DNA of 64,000 nucleotides from Bradyrhizobium sp. CCBAU 53338 (GTDB lineage Bacteria > Pseudomonadota > Alphaproteobacteria > Rhizobiales > Xanthobacteraceae): assembly GCF_015291665.1 (NCBI RefSeq), contig NZ_CP030048.1, forward strand, positions 3,906,001 to 3,970,000. Direction: 5' to 3'. Of the stretch, positions 12,497 through 20,487 are shown piece after piece. A program made the translations under genes and the position numbers. Numbering within the stretch: position 1 is the stretch's first letter; every line of letters begins with the position of its first letter. Under the pieces are notes generated by a model. That model was given only the letters and a program-made list of their open reading frames with translations. It had not been told where the DNA came from and ran no database searches.

Positions 12497-12754
12497 CTAC
12501 GGGGTACGGTCCGCCGTCACGAGGCGAGCGACGCGAACGTCAGCTTTGGTGCCGGCGCGGCGCAGGCAGGACGCCTCGAAGTTCGGCCAGGCCTGCTGCG
12601 AGCAATCCCTGCCGATGGTCTTGATGTCGAGCCGGTCGCCCTTGGCAAGCGGCTGCGGCACGCTCGCTTCGACTGACGGAGCGAAACCGGGCAGGAGGGT
12701 GAGGGCTGCAGCAACACACGCAGCAAGAGCGATCGCTGAAAGAGCCTTGATCAT
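12497..12754 (-). CDS. Small exported protein of unknown function
   Basis: 85 residues. A clear signal peptide (MIKALSAIALAACVAAALTL, cleavage near residue 30) is followed by a short mature part with two cysteines (DCSQQAWPNFEASC) that could form a disulfide in the periplasm. The start ATG at 12754 follows AGGGGACCGTCA. No family recognised beyond similar short secreted proteins common in Bradyrhizobium. The gene diverges from coaD. Confidence 0.6.
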   Translation of the reverse strand: MIKALSAIALAACVAAALTLLPGFAPSVEASVPQPLAKGDRLDIKTIGRDCSQQAWPNFEASCLRRAGTKADVRVARLVTADRTP

Positions 12755-12881
12755 TGACGGTCCCCTGTGATGCGGCCGCTACGCCCAGTTTGCGGCCCGT
12801 CGTTCGTTGGCCGGATTAGTAACCATGGCCAGTTTCCGGACGTCTTCGCCGATGCTGGAAATGGTTTCGTTGTCGCCCCGT

Positions 12882-12914
12882 TTTGTTTCGTGGACGCCCC
12901 AAGGACGAAACAAA
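12882..12914. repeat. Inverted repeat upstream of coaD
   Basis: Perfect 10-base arms TTTGTTTCGT (12882-12891) and ACGAAACAAA (12905-12914) with a 13-base spacer, about 90-120 bases before coaD. The left arm with its flank (CGTTTTGTTTCG) is identical over 12 bases to part of the TetR-type operator at 18230-18258. It could be an operator or a hairpin; no T tract follows. Confidence 0.45.
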
Positions 12915-13002
12915 GCCGCGCTTGCCGACGGCTTTGGGCGGAAAAACCGGCAGGGAACCTGTCCGGCTTGCCGGGCCGGGCCGGGCGCGGTAGGACGTGG
13001 AC

Positions 13003-13497
13003 ATGCCGCGCATTGCCTTCTACCCAGGTTCCTTCGACCCCATCACCAACGGCCATCTGGACGTGGTCCGGAGCAGTGTCGCGCTGTGCGACCGCCTGGT
13101 GGTCGCGGTCGGCATCCATCCCGGCAAGAAGCCGCTGTTCTCGACCGAGGAGCGGCTCAAGATGCTTCATGACGTCTGTGGGCCGGTGGCAGCCCAGGCC
13201 GGCTGCACGCTCGAGGCCGTGACCTATGACGATCTGGCGGTCAGCGCGGCGCGCAAACACGGTGCGACCATCATGATCAGGGGCCTGCGCGACGGCACCG
13301 ACCTCGACTACGAGATGCAACTCGCCGGCATGAACGGCACCATGGCGCCCGAGGTGCAAACCGTCTTCCTGCCGGCCTCACCTCTGGTCCGCCCGATTAC
13401 GGGCACATTGGTGCGCCAGATCGCCGGCATGGGCGGAGACGTCTCGGCCTTCGTACCGCCGCTCGTTGCGTCCCAGCTCAAGGCAAAATTCGCCTGA
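13003..13497 (+). CDS. coaD: Phosphopantetheine adenylyltransferase
   Basis: 164 residues. It adenylates 4'-phosphopantetheine to dephospho-CoA, the penultimate step of CoA synthesis. The nucleotidyltransferase motif [10 protein letters not shown] (residues 9-18, His18 catalytic) is intact, and the later signature reads [11 protein letters not shown] prefer the ATG at 13003 over the GTG at 12997 because AGGA at 12992-12995 lies 7 bases before the ATG but would abut the GTG. The cyclophilin gene follows 40 bases downstream. Confidence 0.95.
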   Translation: MPRIAFYPGSFDPITNGHLDVVRSSVALCDRLVVAVGIHPGKKPLFSTEERLKMLHDVCGPVAAQAGCTLEAVTYDDLAVSAARKHGATIMIRGLRDGTDLDYEMQLAGMNGTMAPEVQTVFLPASPLVRPITGTLVRQIAGMGGDVSAFVPPLVASQLKAKFA

Positions 13498-13537
13498 AAA
13501 CGGCGGGCTTTTTCATCTCACCTGATCCGGAGTTTCC

Positions 13538-14113
13538 ATGATCCGTCGTCTCGCAATTCTTGCCACGATGTTCGTCGCGCTCGTTGGTGCGGTCCCCGTG
13601 GTGGCGCAGCCGCTGCCGGCCAATCTCGACAAGGCCAATGCGCTCGTCATCGACACCACCAAGGGCCGCATCGTCATCAAGCTCAGGAACGACCTTGCGC
13701 CACAGCACGCCGAGCGCCTCAAGCAGCTCGCGCGCGAGGGCTTCTACAACAACGTGCCGTTCCACCGCGTCATGGACGGCTTCATGGCCCAGACCGGCGA
13801 TGGCCAGAACGGCAACGGCACCGGTGGCTCGAAATATCCGAACCTGAAGCAGGAATTCTCCAAGGTTCACTTCGCCCGCGGCATCGTCGGCATGGCCCGG
13901 CGCGGCGACAGCGTCGATACCGCCAACTCGCAGTTCTTCATCATGTTCGCCGACGGTGGCAGCCTCGATGGCCAGTACACCGTGGTCGGCGAGGTCGTGC
14001 AGGGCATGGACGTGGTCGACAAGCTGAAGAAGGCCCCGGCCGGCTCGCCGAGCGGCACCGTCACCGATCCCGACAAGATGGTGAAGGTGCAGGTCGCCTC
14101 CGACATCAAGTAG
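13538..14113 (+). CDS. Exported cyclophilin-type peptidyl-prolyl isomerase
   Basis: 191 residues. A signal peptide (MIRRLAILATMFVALVGAVPVVAQ) is followed by a cyclophilin domain with the catalytic and binding residues visible: FHRVMDGFMAQTGD, GGSKYPNLKQEF, MARRGDSVDTANSQFFIMF and GQYTVVGEVVQGMDVV. It should catalyse cis-trans proline isomerisation in the periplasm, like PpiA. The next gene starts 8 bases after its stop, with the ribosome site AGGAGGG overlapping the stop, so 13538-15008 is probably one three-gene operon carrying an exported and a cytosolic cyclophilin. Confidence 0.92.
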   Translation: MIRRLAILATMFVALVGAVPVVAQPLPANLDKANALVIDTTKGRIVIKLRNDLAPQHAERLKQLAREGFYNNVPFHRVMDGFMAQTGDGQNGNGTGGSKYPNLKQEFSKVHFARGIVGMARRGDSVDTANSQFFIMFADGGSLDGQYTVVGEVVQGMDVVDKLKKAPAGSPSGTVTDPDKMVKVQVASDIK

Positions 14114-14121
14114 GAGGGCTC

Positions 14122-14547
14122 ATGGCGCCCCGCGGCGGCAGGCTCCTGATCGCTGCCGCGGCGCTGCTGTTCGGCATCTCCGGTGCGGCTGCAGAGGACG
14201 CGCAGGTCAACACCATCAAGGAGGTCTTCCAGCACTTGCGGAGCTGCTGGAAGCCGCCGCCGCCGGCCAAGGCTCGCCCACTCGACATCACCGTCGTCGT
14301 GAGCTTTAACCGCTCCGGAAACATTCTGGGCCATCCGAGGATTACCTATGAATCCGCGGAGGCCTCCGACAATGACCGGCTGCAATACCGGATCGCGGTG
14401 ATGGAGGCGTTGCAACGCTGCACGCCGATGCCATTTACCGATGCAATGGCCGGCGCCGCCGCGGGACGTCCATTCGCGATCCAGTTCCGCAACCGCAAAT
14501 CGTCACCCGACAAGACTTCACCTCCAACGCAAGAGAGACGAGCATGA
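14122..14547 (+). CDS. Exported protein with TonB-C-like fold
   Basis: 141 residues. A signal peptide (about 1-25) precedes one compact domain (LDITVVVSFNRSGNILGHPRI ... RCTPMPF). The pattern resembles the C-terminal domain of TonB/TolA-like proteins: a strand carrying V-x-F-x-R-x-G-x-I, then helices. No transmembrane anchor or Pro-rich linker is present, so it is not a full energy transducer. Its stop overlaps the ppiB start (ATGA), implying translational coupling between the two cyclophilins. Function unknown, probably periplasmic. Confidence 0.65.
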   Translation: MAPRGGRLLIAAAALLFGISGAAAEDAQVNTIKEVFQHLRSCWKPPPPAKARPLDITVVVSFNRSGNILGHPRITYESAEASDNDRLQYRIAVMEALQRCTPMPFTDAMAGAAAGRPFAIQFRNRKSSPDKTSPPTQERRA

Positions 14548-15008
14548 GCGTCACCGAAAACACATTGATCCTCGAGACCACCCAGGGCCCCGTCACCATC
14601 GAGATGCGTCCCGACCTCGCGCCCGGCCACGTCGCGCGCATCAAGGAGCTGGTGCGCGAAGGCTTCTACGACGGCATCGTGTTCCATCGCGTGATCGACG
14701 GCTTCATGGCGCAGACCGGCTGTCCGCACGGCACCGGCACCGGCGGCTCCGGCAAGAAGCTGAAGGCCGAGTTCAACAAGGAGCCGCACGTGCGCGGCAC
14801 CGCCTCGATGGCGCGCGCTGCGAACCCCGATTCCGGCGACAGCCAGTTCTTCATCTGCTTCGACGATGCGCGCTTTCTCGACAACCAGTACACGGTATGG
14901 GGCAAGGTCACCGAGGGCATGGAGAACGTCGACAAGATCAAGCGCGGCGAGCCGGTGCAGAACCCGGACAAGATCGTCAAGGCGCGGATGGCGGCCGACA
15001 AGGAGTAA
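14544..15008 (+). CDS. ppiB: Cytosolic cyclophilin-type peptidyl-prolyl isomerase
   Basis: 154 residues without a signal peptide. Cyclophilin motifs are intact: FHRVIDGFMAQTGCP, GSGKKLKAEFNKE, MARAANPDSGDSQFFICF and NQYTVWGKVTEGMENV. It folds proline-containing proteins in the cytosol. Its ATG overlaps the previous stop. The short gap to queA (51 bases) suggests possible read-through into the queuosine gene. It is a paralogue of the exported cyclophilin two genes upstream. Confidence 0.93.
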   Translation: MSVTENTLILETTQGPVTIEMRPDLAPGHVARIKELVREGFYDGIVFHRVIDGFMAQTGCPHGTGTGGSGKKLKAEFNKEPHVRGTASMARAANPDSGDSQFFICFDDARFLDNQYTVWGKVTEGMENVDKIKRGEPVQNPDKIVKARMAADKE

Positions 15009-15059
15009 GCTCATCATCCCAGGGGCGCGCGTAGGCGCGTCCCTGGTGGTAAGCGACGA

Positions 15060-16133
15060 ATGCGCACTGATCTGTTTGATTTCCACCTGCCGCCCGAGCG
15101 CATCGCGTTGCGCCCCGCGCATCCGCGCGACTCCGCGAAAATGCTGGTCGTCGAGAACGATGCGTTGCGCGACCAGACCATCGCCGATCTGCCGCATTGG
15201 CTGAATCCGGGCGATCAGCTCGTCGTCAACGACACCAAGGTGATCGCCGCGCAGCTCAAGGGCCGGCGCATCGGCCGCGAGACCGAGCCGAAGATCGAGG
15301 CGACGCTGATCAAGCGGCTCGACGGTTCGCGCTGGCAGGCGCTGGTGAAGCCAGCCAAGAAGCTTGTCGCCGGTGATCGCATCCGCTTCGGCAACGAAGG
15401 CAAGGTCTGCCTGCTCGGCCATCTCGACGCCGAGGTCGAGGTCAAGGGTGCGGAAGGAGAAGTGACGTTGTCATTCTCGTTCCACGGCCCGGCGCTCGAC
15501 CAGGCCATCGCCGATCTCGGCAGCCCGCCGCTGCCGCCCTACATCGCCTCCAAGCGTACGCCCGACGATCAGGATCTCGCCGACTACCAGACGATGTTTG
15601 CGGCGAATGAAGGCGCGGTCGCTGCTCCCACCGCGGGACTGCACTTCACGCCCGCGCTGGAGCAGGCGCTGAGCGCGCGCGGCGTCGGCATCAACCGCAT
15701 CACGCTGCATGTCGGGGCAGGGACCTTCCTGCCGGTGAAGGTGGACGATACCGACGGCCACAAGATGCACGCCGAGTGGGGCACGATCTCGGCAGAGACC
15801 GCGGAGCGGCTCAACACCGCGCGGAACAATGGCGGCCGCATCATCGCCCTCGGCACCACATCGCTGCGTTTGCTGGAAAGCGCCGCCAGCGAGGATGGCA
15901 TCATCCAGCCGTTCGCGGCGGAGACCTCGATCTTCATCACGCCCGGCTATCGCTTCCGAGCGGTCGATATCCTGATGACGAATTTCCATTTGCCGAAGTC
16001 GACGCTGTTCATGCTGGTGTCGGCTTTCGCCGGCCTGGACATGATGAAGCAGGCCTATGCGCACGCTATCGCGAGCGGCTACCGGTTTTATTCGTATGGC
16101 GATGCGTGTCTGTTGTTTAGGGCAGAGCCGTAG
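15060..16133 (+). CDS. queA: S-adenosylmethionine:tRNA ribosyltransferase-isomerase
   Basis: 357 residues. QueA transfers and isomerises the ribosyl part of SAM onto 7-aminomethyl-7-deazaguanine in tRNA, the step after Tgt in queuosine synthesis. Family signatures are clear: [11 protein letters not shown] at the start, [35 protein letters not shown] ([12 protein letters not shown]) and [19 protein letters not shown]. tgt lies about 4.5 kb downstream on the same strand rather than adjacent. The stop codon is inside the first unit of a perfect 17-base tandem duplication (16117-16150). Confidence 0.96.
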   Translation: MRTDLFDFHLPPERIALRPAHPRDSAKMLVVENDALRDQTIADLPHWLNPGDQLVVNDTKVIAAQLKGRRIGRETEPKIEATLIKRLDGSRWQALVKPAKKLVAGDRIRFGNEGKVCLLGHLDAEVEVKGAEGEVTLSFSFHGPALDQAIADLGSPPLPPYIASKRTPDDQDLADYQTMFAANEGAVAAPTAGLHFTPALEQALSARGVGINRITLHVGAGTFLPVKVDDTDGHKMHAEWGTISAETAERLNTARNNGGRIIALGTTSLRLLESAASEDGIIQPFAAETSIFITPGYRFRAVDILMTNFHLPKSTLFMLVSAFAGLDMMKQAYAHAIASGYRFYSYGDACLLFRAEP

Positions 16134-16172
16134 TTAGGGCAGAGCCGTAGGATGGGTTACCCACCCTACGGC
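16117..16172. repeat. 17-base tandem duplication and REP-like palindrome after queA
   Basis: TTAGGGCAGAGCCGTAG occurs twice back to back (16117-16133 and 16134-16150); the first unit includes the queA stop. The second runs into a palindrome with 14-base arms (16144-16157 and 16159-16172, one mismatch) of the GTAGG-TGGGT / ACCCACCCTAC type. A related CCACCCTACGG fragment is seen near 892-902, so this is probably a dispersed intergenic repeat. It may also end transcription of the convergent queA and asd genes. Confidence 0.6.
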
Positions 16173-16180
16173 ATCTTCCG

Positions 16181-17206
16181 TTACGCCATCACCCGCTGCG
16201 GCAACAGCTCCGCGATCTGCACCGCATTCAGCGCCGCGCCCTTGAGCAGCTGATCGGCGGCCACGAACATCGAGATCGAATGGCCGGAGGGATCGCTGAG
16301 GTCCCTGCGGATGCGGCCGACCAGGACGTCGTCCTGGCCCGAGGCGTCGATCGGCATCGGGAAGTAGTTCTTGACGCGGTCATCGACGACCTTCACGCCC
16401 GGTGCCTGGGCCATCATGGCGCGGACCTGGTCCTCATTGATCGGCTTCTCGCATTCGAAGGTGATGGCTTCGCAATGGGCGCGCAGCACCGGCACGCGCA
16501 CGCAGGTGACGCCAATCGCGATCTTCTCATCTTCGAAGATCTTGCGGGTCTCCTTGATGACCTTGGTCTCTTCGTCGTTGTAGCCGGTCTCGGGATCGAC
16601 GGCGGTGTTGTGGTTGAAGAGATTGAAGGCGTAAGGGTGCGGCATCACCTTCGGTGTATAGACCTGCCCGTTGAGATTGGCGCGGGTAGACTCGACGAGT
16701 TCCTCCATCGCGGCGGCGCCGGCGCCGGAAGCCGCCTGATAGGTCGAGATGATGACGCGCTTGATGCGGTTCTTCTGATGGATCGGCCAGAGCGGCACCA
16801 GCGCGGTGATCGCAGCGCAGTTGGGATTGGCGATGATGCCCTTGTGGTCGCGGATGCGGTTGCCGTTGACCTCGGGGATCACCAGCGGCACGTTCGGATC
16901 CATGCGGAAGGCGGACGAGTTGTCGACCACGACGGCGCCGGCCTTGACAGCGATGGGCGCGAACTTCTTGGAGATGCCGCTGCCGGCCGAGAACAGGGCG
17001 ATGTCGACGCCCTCGAAGGCGCGCTCGGTCAGCTCCTCGATGACGACATCCTTGCCGCGAAACGACACCGTCTTGCCGGCGGAGCGGGCGCTGGCGAGCG
17101 CCTTGAGCTTGCCGACGCGAAAGCCGCGCTTGTCCATGGTGGCGATGAATTCGGCGCCCACCGCGCCGGTGACGCCGACAATTGCGACGACGGGATCGTT
17201 ACTCAC
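16181..17206 (-). CDS. asd: Aspartate-semialdehyde dehydrogenase
   Basis: 341 residues. Reduces aspartyl phosphate to aspartate semialdehyde, the branch point to lysine/diaminopimelate, threonine and methionine. The N-terminal NADP fold (VVAIVGVTGAVGAEF), the catalytic Cys in NPNCAAI, the GAGAAAMEEL segment and the His of RVPVLRAHCEAI are present. I choose the GTG at 17206 because GGAGGACACA stands directly before it; the in-frame ATG at 17218 would lie inside that ribosome site. Upstream are a promoter, a Thr-rich leader ORF and a terminator hairpin, so control by threonine-responsive attenuation is likely. Confidence 0.95.
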   Translation of the reverse strand: MSNDPVVAIVGVTGAVGAEFIATMDKRGFRVGKLKALASARSAGKTVSFRGKDVVIEELTERAFEGVDIALFSAGSGISKKFAPIAVKAGAVVVDNSSAFRMDPNVPLVIPEVNGNRIRDHKGIIANPNCAAITALVPLWPIHQKNRIKRVIISTYQAASGAGAAAMEELVESTRANLNGQVYTPKVMPHPYAFNLFNHNTAVDPETGYNDEETKVIKETRKIFEDEKIAIGVTCVRVPVLRAHCEAITFECEKPINEDQVRAMMAQAPGVKVVDDRVKNYFPMPIDASGQDDVLVGRIRRDLSDPSGHSISMFVAADQLLKGAALNAVQIAELLPQRVMA

Positions 17207-17238
17207 TGTGTCCTCCATTTGAGATCGATTTAGACAAC

Positions 17239-17270
17239 AAAAAAGCCCCGGACCATCGAGGGCGGGGCTT
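17239..17270 (-). terminator. Candidate attenuator terminator before asd
   Basis: On the minus strand AAGCCCCG and CGGGGCTT (8-bp stem, 17263-17270 with 17243-17250, 12-base loop) are followed by TTTTTT. It ends about 33 bases before the asd GTG and begins about 30 bases after the leader ORF stop. No other minus-strand gene lies between the leader promoter and this hairpin, so it acts on the asd leader itself. CGGGGC within leader codons 15-17 can pair with GCCCCG of its 5' arm, a possible antiterminator. Confidence 0.75.
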
Positions 17271-17300
17271 CGGTAGAGCTTGATGCGTTCTAGTCGACGA

Positions 17301-17372
17301 CTACGCGCGCACGCCTCCCCGGGCCCCGAAGGCCGTGGTGGTTTTGGTCGTGCGTTTGGTGGTCGTGAACAT
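17301..17372 (-). CDS. Threonine-rich leader peptide of asd (attenuation)
   Basis: A 23-codon frame with Thr at positions 3, 4, 5, 8, 9, 11, 12 and 13 (TTTKRTTKTTT). It begins MFTTTKR and ends GGVRA before TAG. Eight Thr codons in an 11-codon window, between a promoter and a terminator just upstream of a gene of the aspartate/threonine pathway, is the classic layout of ribosome-mediated attenuation. No Shine-Dalgarno is seen: the predicted transcript starts within a few bases of the ATG, so the ORF may be leaderless. Low threonyl-tRNA would stall ribosomes before codons 15-17 and favour antitermination. Confidence 0.75.
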   Translation of the reverse strand: MFTTTKRTTKTTTAFGARGGVRA

Positions 17373-17380
17373 GGCGGCGA

Positions 17381-17409
17381 CTTATGCGGGAGAGTCTGGC
17401 GTCCGTCAA
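17381..17409 (-). promoter_or_regulatory. Promoter of the asd leader transcript
   Basis: On the minus strand TTGACG (17404-17409), a 17-base spacer and CATAAG (17381-17386) fit the sigma-70-type consensus. The -10 ends 8 bases before the leader ATG, so transcription should begin at or very near that ATG. The whole promoter lies in the short gap after the PepSY gene stop (17438). Confidence 0.6.
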
Positions 17410-17437
17410 TGGCTTTCGGGCGGGATTGTGGCCTGCG

Positions 17438-18043
17438 CTATTTGCCCCGCACGCCCGGCGGCTCGAGGATGACCTCCTTGAGGTCGTCGCCGCTGATCAC
17501 GACGATCGCGAAATTGAGCCGGCCGCCGTCGCGAACAAGTCCGCCGCTGATGGCCTTGCCGGAGGCCGCCTTCTCGGCGACGCGCACGGCATCGGCGAGG
17601 CGGTGCCTGATACTGCCGAGCGCTGCGAGATTGCTGCGATCCTCGCGGTCCAGTTCGGCCAGGGGCAGGGCGGCTTCGCCGCCCATCACCTCGCCGGTCG
17701 CCGCGTTGATGATGTAGCGCCAGATCCGGTCGTTGTGCAGGGTCTTGACCCGGTACACCGGTACGCCGGAGCCGCCGTCGAAGCTGACATCTGCGGTCGT
17801 CGCGCCGGCATGGCGGGCTTCGGCGATCGCCATCGCCTGGCTGATCGAGATCGACGAACTGCGGAAACGTTCGATCTCGCGGCTGACGGCCTGGCGGTCC
17901 GCCGCGGCGTCACCATCTGTCTCGCTGTGAAGGGCGGCTGGTGTGCTGCCTGCCGAGACGGTTGCACGGGCCGGCGCTGCGATGAGCAGCCCCGACAGGA
18001 CGATCGCCAGCAACCCGTACACCCCTGGTCTTGTCGCGCTCAT
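17438..18043 (-). CDS. Exported PepSY-domain protein
   Basis: 201 residues. A signal peptide (about 1-29, ...LLIAAPARA) is followed by PepSY-like units: SISISQAMAIAEARHAGATTADVSFD with VYRVKTLHNDRIWRYIINAATGEVM, then a second half ending VISGDDLKEVILEPPG. PepSY domains are often linked to inhibition of proteases or to periplasmic sensing; the exact job here is unknown. The frame stays open far upstream, but the signal peptide sets the start at 18043. Its promoter region carries the 29-base palindrome at 18230-18258, probably bound by the adjacent TetR regulator. Confidence 0.8.
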   Translation of the reverse strand: MSATRPGVYGLLAIVLSGLLIAAPARATVSAGSTPAALHSETDGDAAADRQAVSREIERFRSSSISISQAMAIAEARHAGATTADVSFDGGSGVPVYRVKTLHNDRIWRYIINAATGEVMGGEAALPLAELDREDRSNLAALGSIRHRLADAVRVAEKAASGKAISGGLVRDGGRLNFAIVVISGDDLKEVILEPPGVRGK

Positions 18044-18229
18044 GGTCCAAACCTTCGGCCGGCAAGCCTTGAACCCGCAAGTCTGCCGGATGTTCGTAAA
18101 GAATTCGCGGCCGACCTTGGGCACCGGCCGGCCGCGGAGCGTCGTGGCGGGCCGTACCCGTCGCGGCGATCTAAGCGGTCCGGTCCTCTTTTGGGGCTGG
18201 TGAAAAAAAAGTGGCCCGCACCGCTCTAT

Positions 18230-18258
18230 AAACAAAACCATACCGTATCGTTTTGTTT
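18230..18258. promoter_or_regulatory. 29-base palindromic operator in the PepSY gene promoter
   Basis: Half sites AAACAAAACCATAC and GTATCGTTTTGTTT surround a central C; 13 of 14 base pairs are symmetric. On the minus strand TTGACC (18260-18265), a 17-base spacer and TATGGT (18237-18242) form a plausible promoter, so the palindrome would cover the spacer and -10. A site matching at 22 of 29 positions lies before the patatin-like gene (20459-20487). This is the expected layout for repression by the TetR protein encoded between them. Confidence 0.7.
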
Positions 18259-18314
18259 CGGTCAACGAAGCGGCAATTGTCCGCAGGGGACAAATCGGCG
18301 GTCTCACGGAAATG

Positions 18315-19109
18315 TCAGCGGGAGTTGCGGCGCCGTTGAGTGGCTTTGGACGTGTCCGGAATACGGTCGGCAGGTCCCAGTGCGCCGGCGAGGAACAGCT
18401 TGATCGCCGCGCGCATCCGCTTTTCGGCGGCCTTGAGCTCCATCGGCGTGCCGAACGTCGCCATGCGGTGGGTGTGGCCGACGACGACGTCGAGGAACAC
18501 TTCGGCTGCGATCGTCGTGTCATCGACATCGAGCGCGCCTTGCGCCACCAGATGATCGAAGAATCGCGCGGTGGTGGCGACGGCTTTCAGCCAGCCTTCC
18601 TCCTTGCCGAGCTTGGCGACGTCGGGGAAGTTGATGGCCTGCGACGTCATCATGCGGCTGAAGGCCACGGCGTCGGGTCCGCAGGTGAAATTGAGCATTT
18701 CGCGCCCGATTTCCACCAGACGCTGCTCCACCGAAATGTCGGACGAATTGCCGAGCTGCGTTTCGGCAGCCGCCGACAGCGGCGCAAGCCAGCGTGCGAT
18801 CTCGCGGCGGAGCACGGCGGCGAACAAGCCCCGCTTGTCGCCGTAGCGCGAATAGACCGTGGGCTTGCTGACGCGCGCGGCTTCCGCCACCGCATCGAGC
18901 GAGGTCGCATCAAATCCGCGGTCGAGGAACAGGCGTGTGGCGACCTCGATCAGCCGCTGATCGCGCTCGATCGCGGCGCTCTTGGTCGGCCGGCCGCCGC
19001 GCGACTTCGAGGTCTCGCGGCGCGGTGCAGCCGTTCTTGTCTTGGTCGCGGCCAATCCCATGCCCGATGATCTGCCCAATGATTCCTGCGTATTCCCAAC
19101 AGTATTCAT
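18315..19109 (-). CDS. TetR-family transcriptional regulator
   Basis: 264 residues. A basic N-terminal extension (about 1-45, Ser/Arg/Lys-rich) precedes a typical TetR helix-turn-helix: RLIEVATRLFLDRGFDATSL ... RVSKPTVYSRYGDKRGLFAAVL. A ligand-binding helical domain follows (AefR/AcrR C-terminal type). It should be a dimeric repressor in the cytosol. The start is either ATG 19109 or ATG 19061; neither has a strong ribosome site. No matching palindrome is visible in its own upstream region, but two good copies precede the flanking genes. Confidence 0.85.
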   Translation of the reverse strand: MNTVGNTQESLGRSSGMGLAATKTRTAAPRRETSKSRGGRPTKSAAIERDQRLIEVATRLFLDRGFDATSLDAVAEAARVSKPTVYSRYGDKRGLFAAVLRREIARWLAPLSAAAETQLGNSSDISVEQRLVEIGREMLNFTCGPDAVAFSRMMTSQAINFPDVAKLGKEEGWLKAVATTARFFDHLVAQGALDVDDTTIAAEVFLDVVVGHTHRMATFGTPMELKAAEKRMRAAIKLFLAGALGPADRIPDTSKATQRRRNSR

Positions 19110-19208
19110 TGCTCTATAACGCGCAGCAACAGGGGCGTCATCGCGAATCTGGCCGAATTGGCCTTATCGTCAACGGTCTCCGACCGATCCCGTTCCGCCG
19201 CGTGGATA

Positions 19209-20363
19209 TCACGGCATTCGCGAGGTCCAGGCCTGGCCGCTCGCCGCTTTCTCATATCCGTACTGGTACAGCGCCCGCATATAGCCGGTGTCGAAGCCTT
19301 CGGACGGGGGCGCCGGATAGTCGCGCTCGATGTAGGAGAGATGGAAGCCGAGGTGATTGCGCTGGGCGAAATCATAGGTCGAGAAGATGATCGAGCGCGT
19401 CTGCGACTGCGTGATAGCGGACAGACTGCGTGAGGCGACGTCGATCGTGCTGTTGGCGACGAGTTCGAAGTTGCGTTCGATCTTCTTGTTGACGAGGATG
19501 TAGATGTCCATCTTCGCGTTGCCGGGTAGGCGTCCCTGGAGCAGCAGAGCCTCAGGCAAGGTCAGCAACGGGGCCGTCACGCCGCCGTCGACATGCATTT
19601 CCTGAAACCTGCGGCCCTGGCCCTCGGCCTCGATCATGATCGGCGGAAACACCAGCGGAATGCTGGCGGAGGCCGCCATCACGTCGCGAAACAGCTTTAA
19701 CGCTTCGGGCGTGCCGACCGCAGCGATCTTGCCCATGTCCCAGATCGCGGTGCGCTGGGTGTCGAGATCGGTCGTGACCACCAATAGCCGCCGGCCCTTG
19801 GCGTTCTCGCGCGCGACCTGCGCCATGATCTCCGGCCCGACATAGCGCGCGACGAGTTCGCGCAGCCGCGTATTGCCGAACAGGCCGGAGCCGAACAGCA
19901 CGCGCATGATGCTGGGATCGTTCAGCAGGCTTTCGGCGATGCCACTGGTGTAGAGCTCCCGCAGCGTGTCGTCATATTGCGGCCCGAGGAACGCAAACGG
20001 CGCGATCAGGCCGCCGGTGCTCACGCCGGAGACGACCGAGAAGGTCGGGCGATTGCGCGCCGCGGTCCAGCCGTTCAGTACGCCGACACCATAGGCGCCA
20101 TCGGCGCCGCCGCCTGAGAGCGCCAGATAGGTTCGGCTCCCGGTCGCCTTGTCCTGCTCGAAGCCGAACTTGGTGACGGGCTCGTCGGCGTAGCGCCTGA
20201 GGCCGTCGATATCGAGGACGCGCGAGGCACTGGCGTCGGCCGCCGTATAGGGCGTGCGGGGGAGCGAGGTGCAGGCGGCAAGCGCCAGGCTGCACGTCAG
20301 CACCAGCGACCTGATCAGGCGGGCGACTGTCCCGCTTGTCCGGCCATCGGAGGTGGCGGACAT
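19209..20363 (-). CDS. Patatin-like phospholipase, lipoprotein
   Basis: About 384 residues. The signal sequence ends in the lipobox LAAC (Cys31), so it is probably a lipid-anchored envelope protein. The patatin fold has the oxyanion motif SGGGADGAYGVG, the nucleophile elbow GVSTGG (Ser115) and the paired Asp in HVDGG, i.e. a Ser-Asp dyad for acyl ester hydrolysis. The start is uncertain: ATG 20363 gives a normal lipoprotein signal, ATG 20390 is possible. A copy of the TetR-type palindrome lies about 95-125 bases upstream. Phospholipid turnover or stress-induced lipid release is a reasonable inference. Confidence 0.85.
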   Translation of the reverse strand: MSATSDGRTSGTVARLIRSLVLTCSLALAACTSLPRTPYTAADASASRVLDIDGLRRYADEPVTKFGFEQDKATGSRTYLALSGGGADGAYGVGVLNGWTAARNRPTFSVVSGVSTGGLIAPFAFLGPQYDDTLRELYTSGIAESLLNDPSIMRVLFGSGLFGNTRLRELVARYVGPEIMAQVARENAKGRRLLVVTTDLDTQRTAIWDMGKIAAVGTPEALKLFRDVMAASASIPLVFPPIMIEAEGQGRRFQEMHVDGGVTAPLLTLPEALLLQGRLPGNAKMDIYILVNKKIERNFELVANSTIDVASRSLSAITQSQTRSIIFSTYDFAQRNHLGFHLSYIERDYPAPPSEGFDTGYMRALYQYGYEKAASGQAWTSRMP

Positions 20364-20458
20364 GCCGGTCGAACGTGTGAGGAGGGGCATCGGCGGCTGG
20401 CTGAGGATCACGCATCTACGGCCGCCGGCAATCTGCCGCGGCGTCTCGTCCGGCCCCG

Positions 20459-20487
20459 CTACGAAACTATACGGTGTCGTTTTATTT
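20459..20487. promoter_or_regulatory. Second TetR-type operator, before the patatin-like gene
   Basis: Matches the 18230-18258 palindrome at 22 of 29 positions; the better half reads GTGTCGTTTTATTT against GTATCGTTTTGTTT. On the minus strand TTGATA (20487-20492), a 17-base spacer and TAGTTT (20464-20469) form a promoter overlapping it. It lies between the patatin-like gene and the divergent tgt. Confidence 0.6.

Noticed and set aside
17438..18529. 363-residue version of the PepSY protein with a long N-terminal extension
   Set aside because: The extension crosses the 29-base operator and promoter and reads as low-quality Arg/Ser-rich sequence; the signal peptide begins at 18043.
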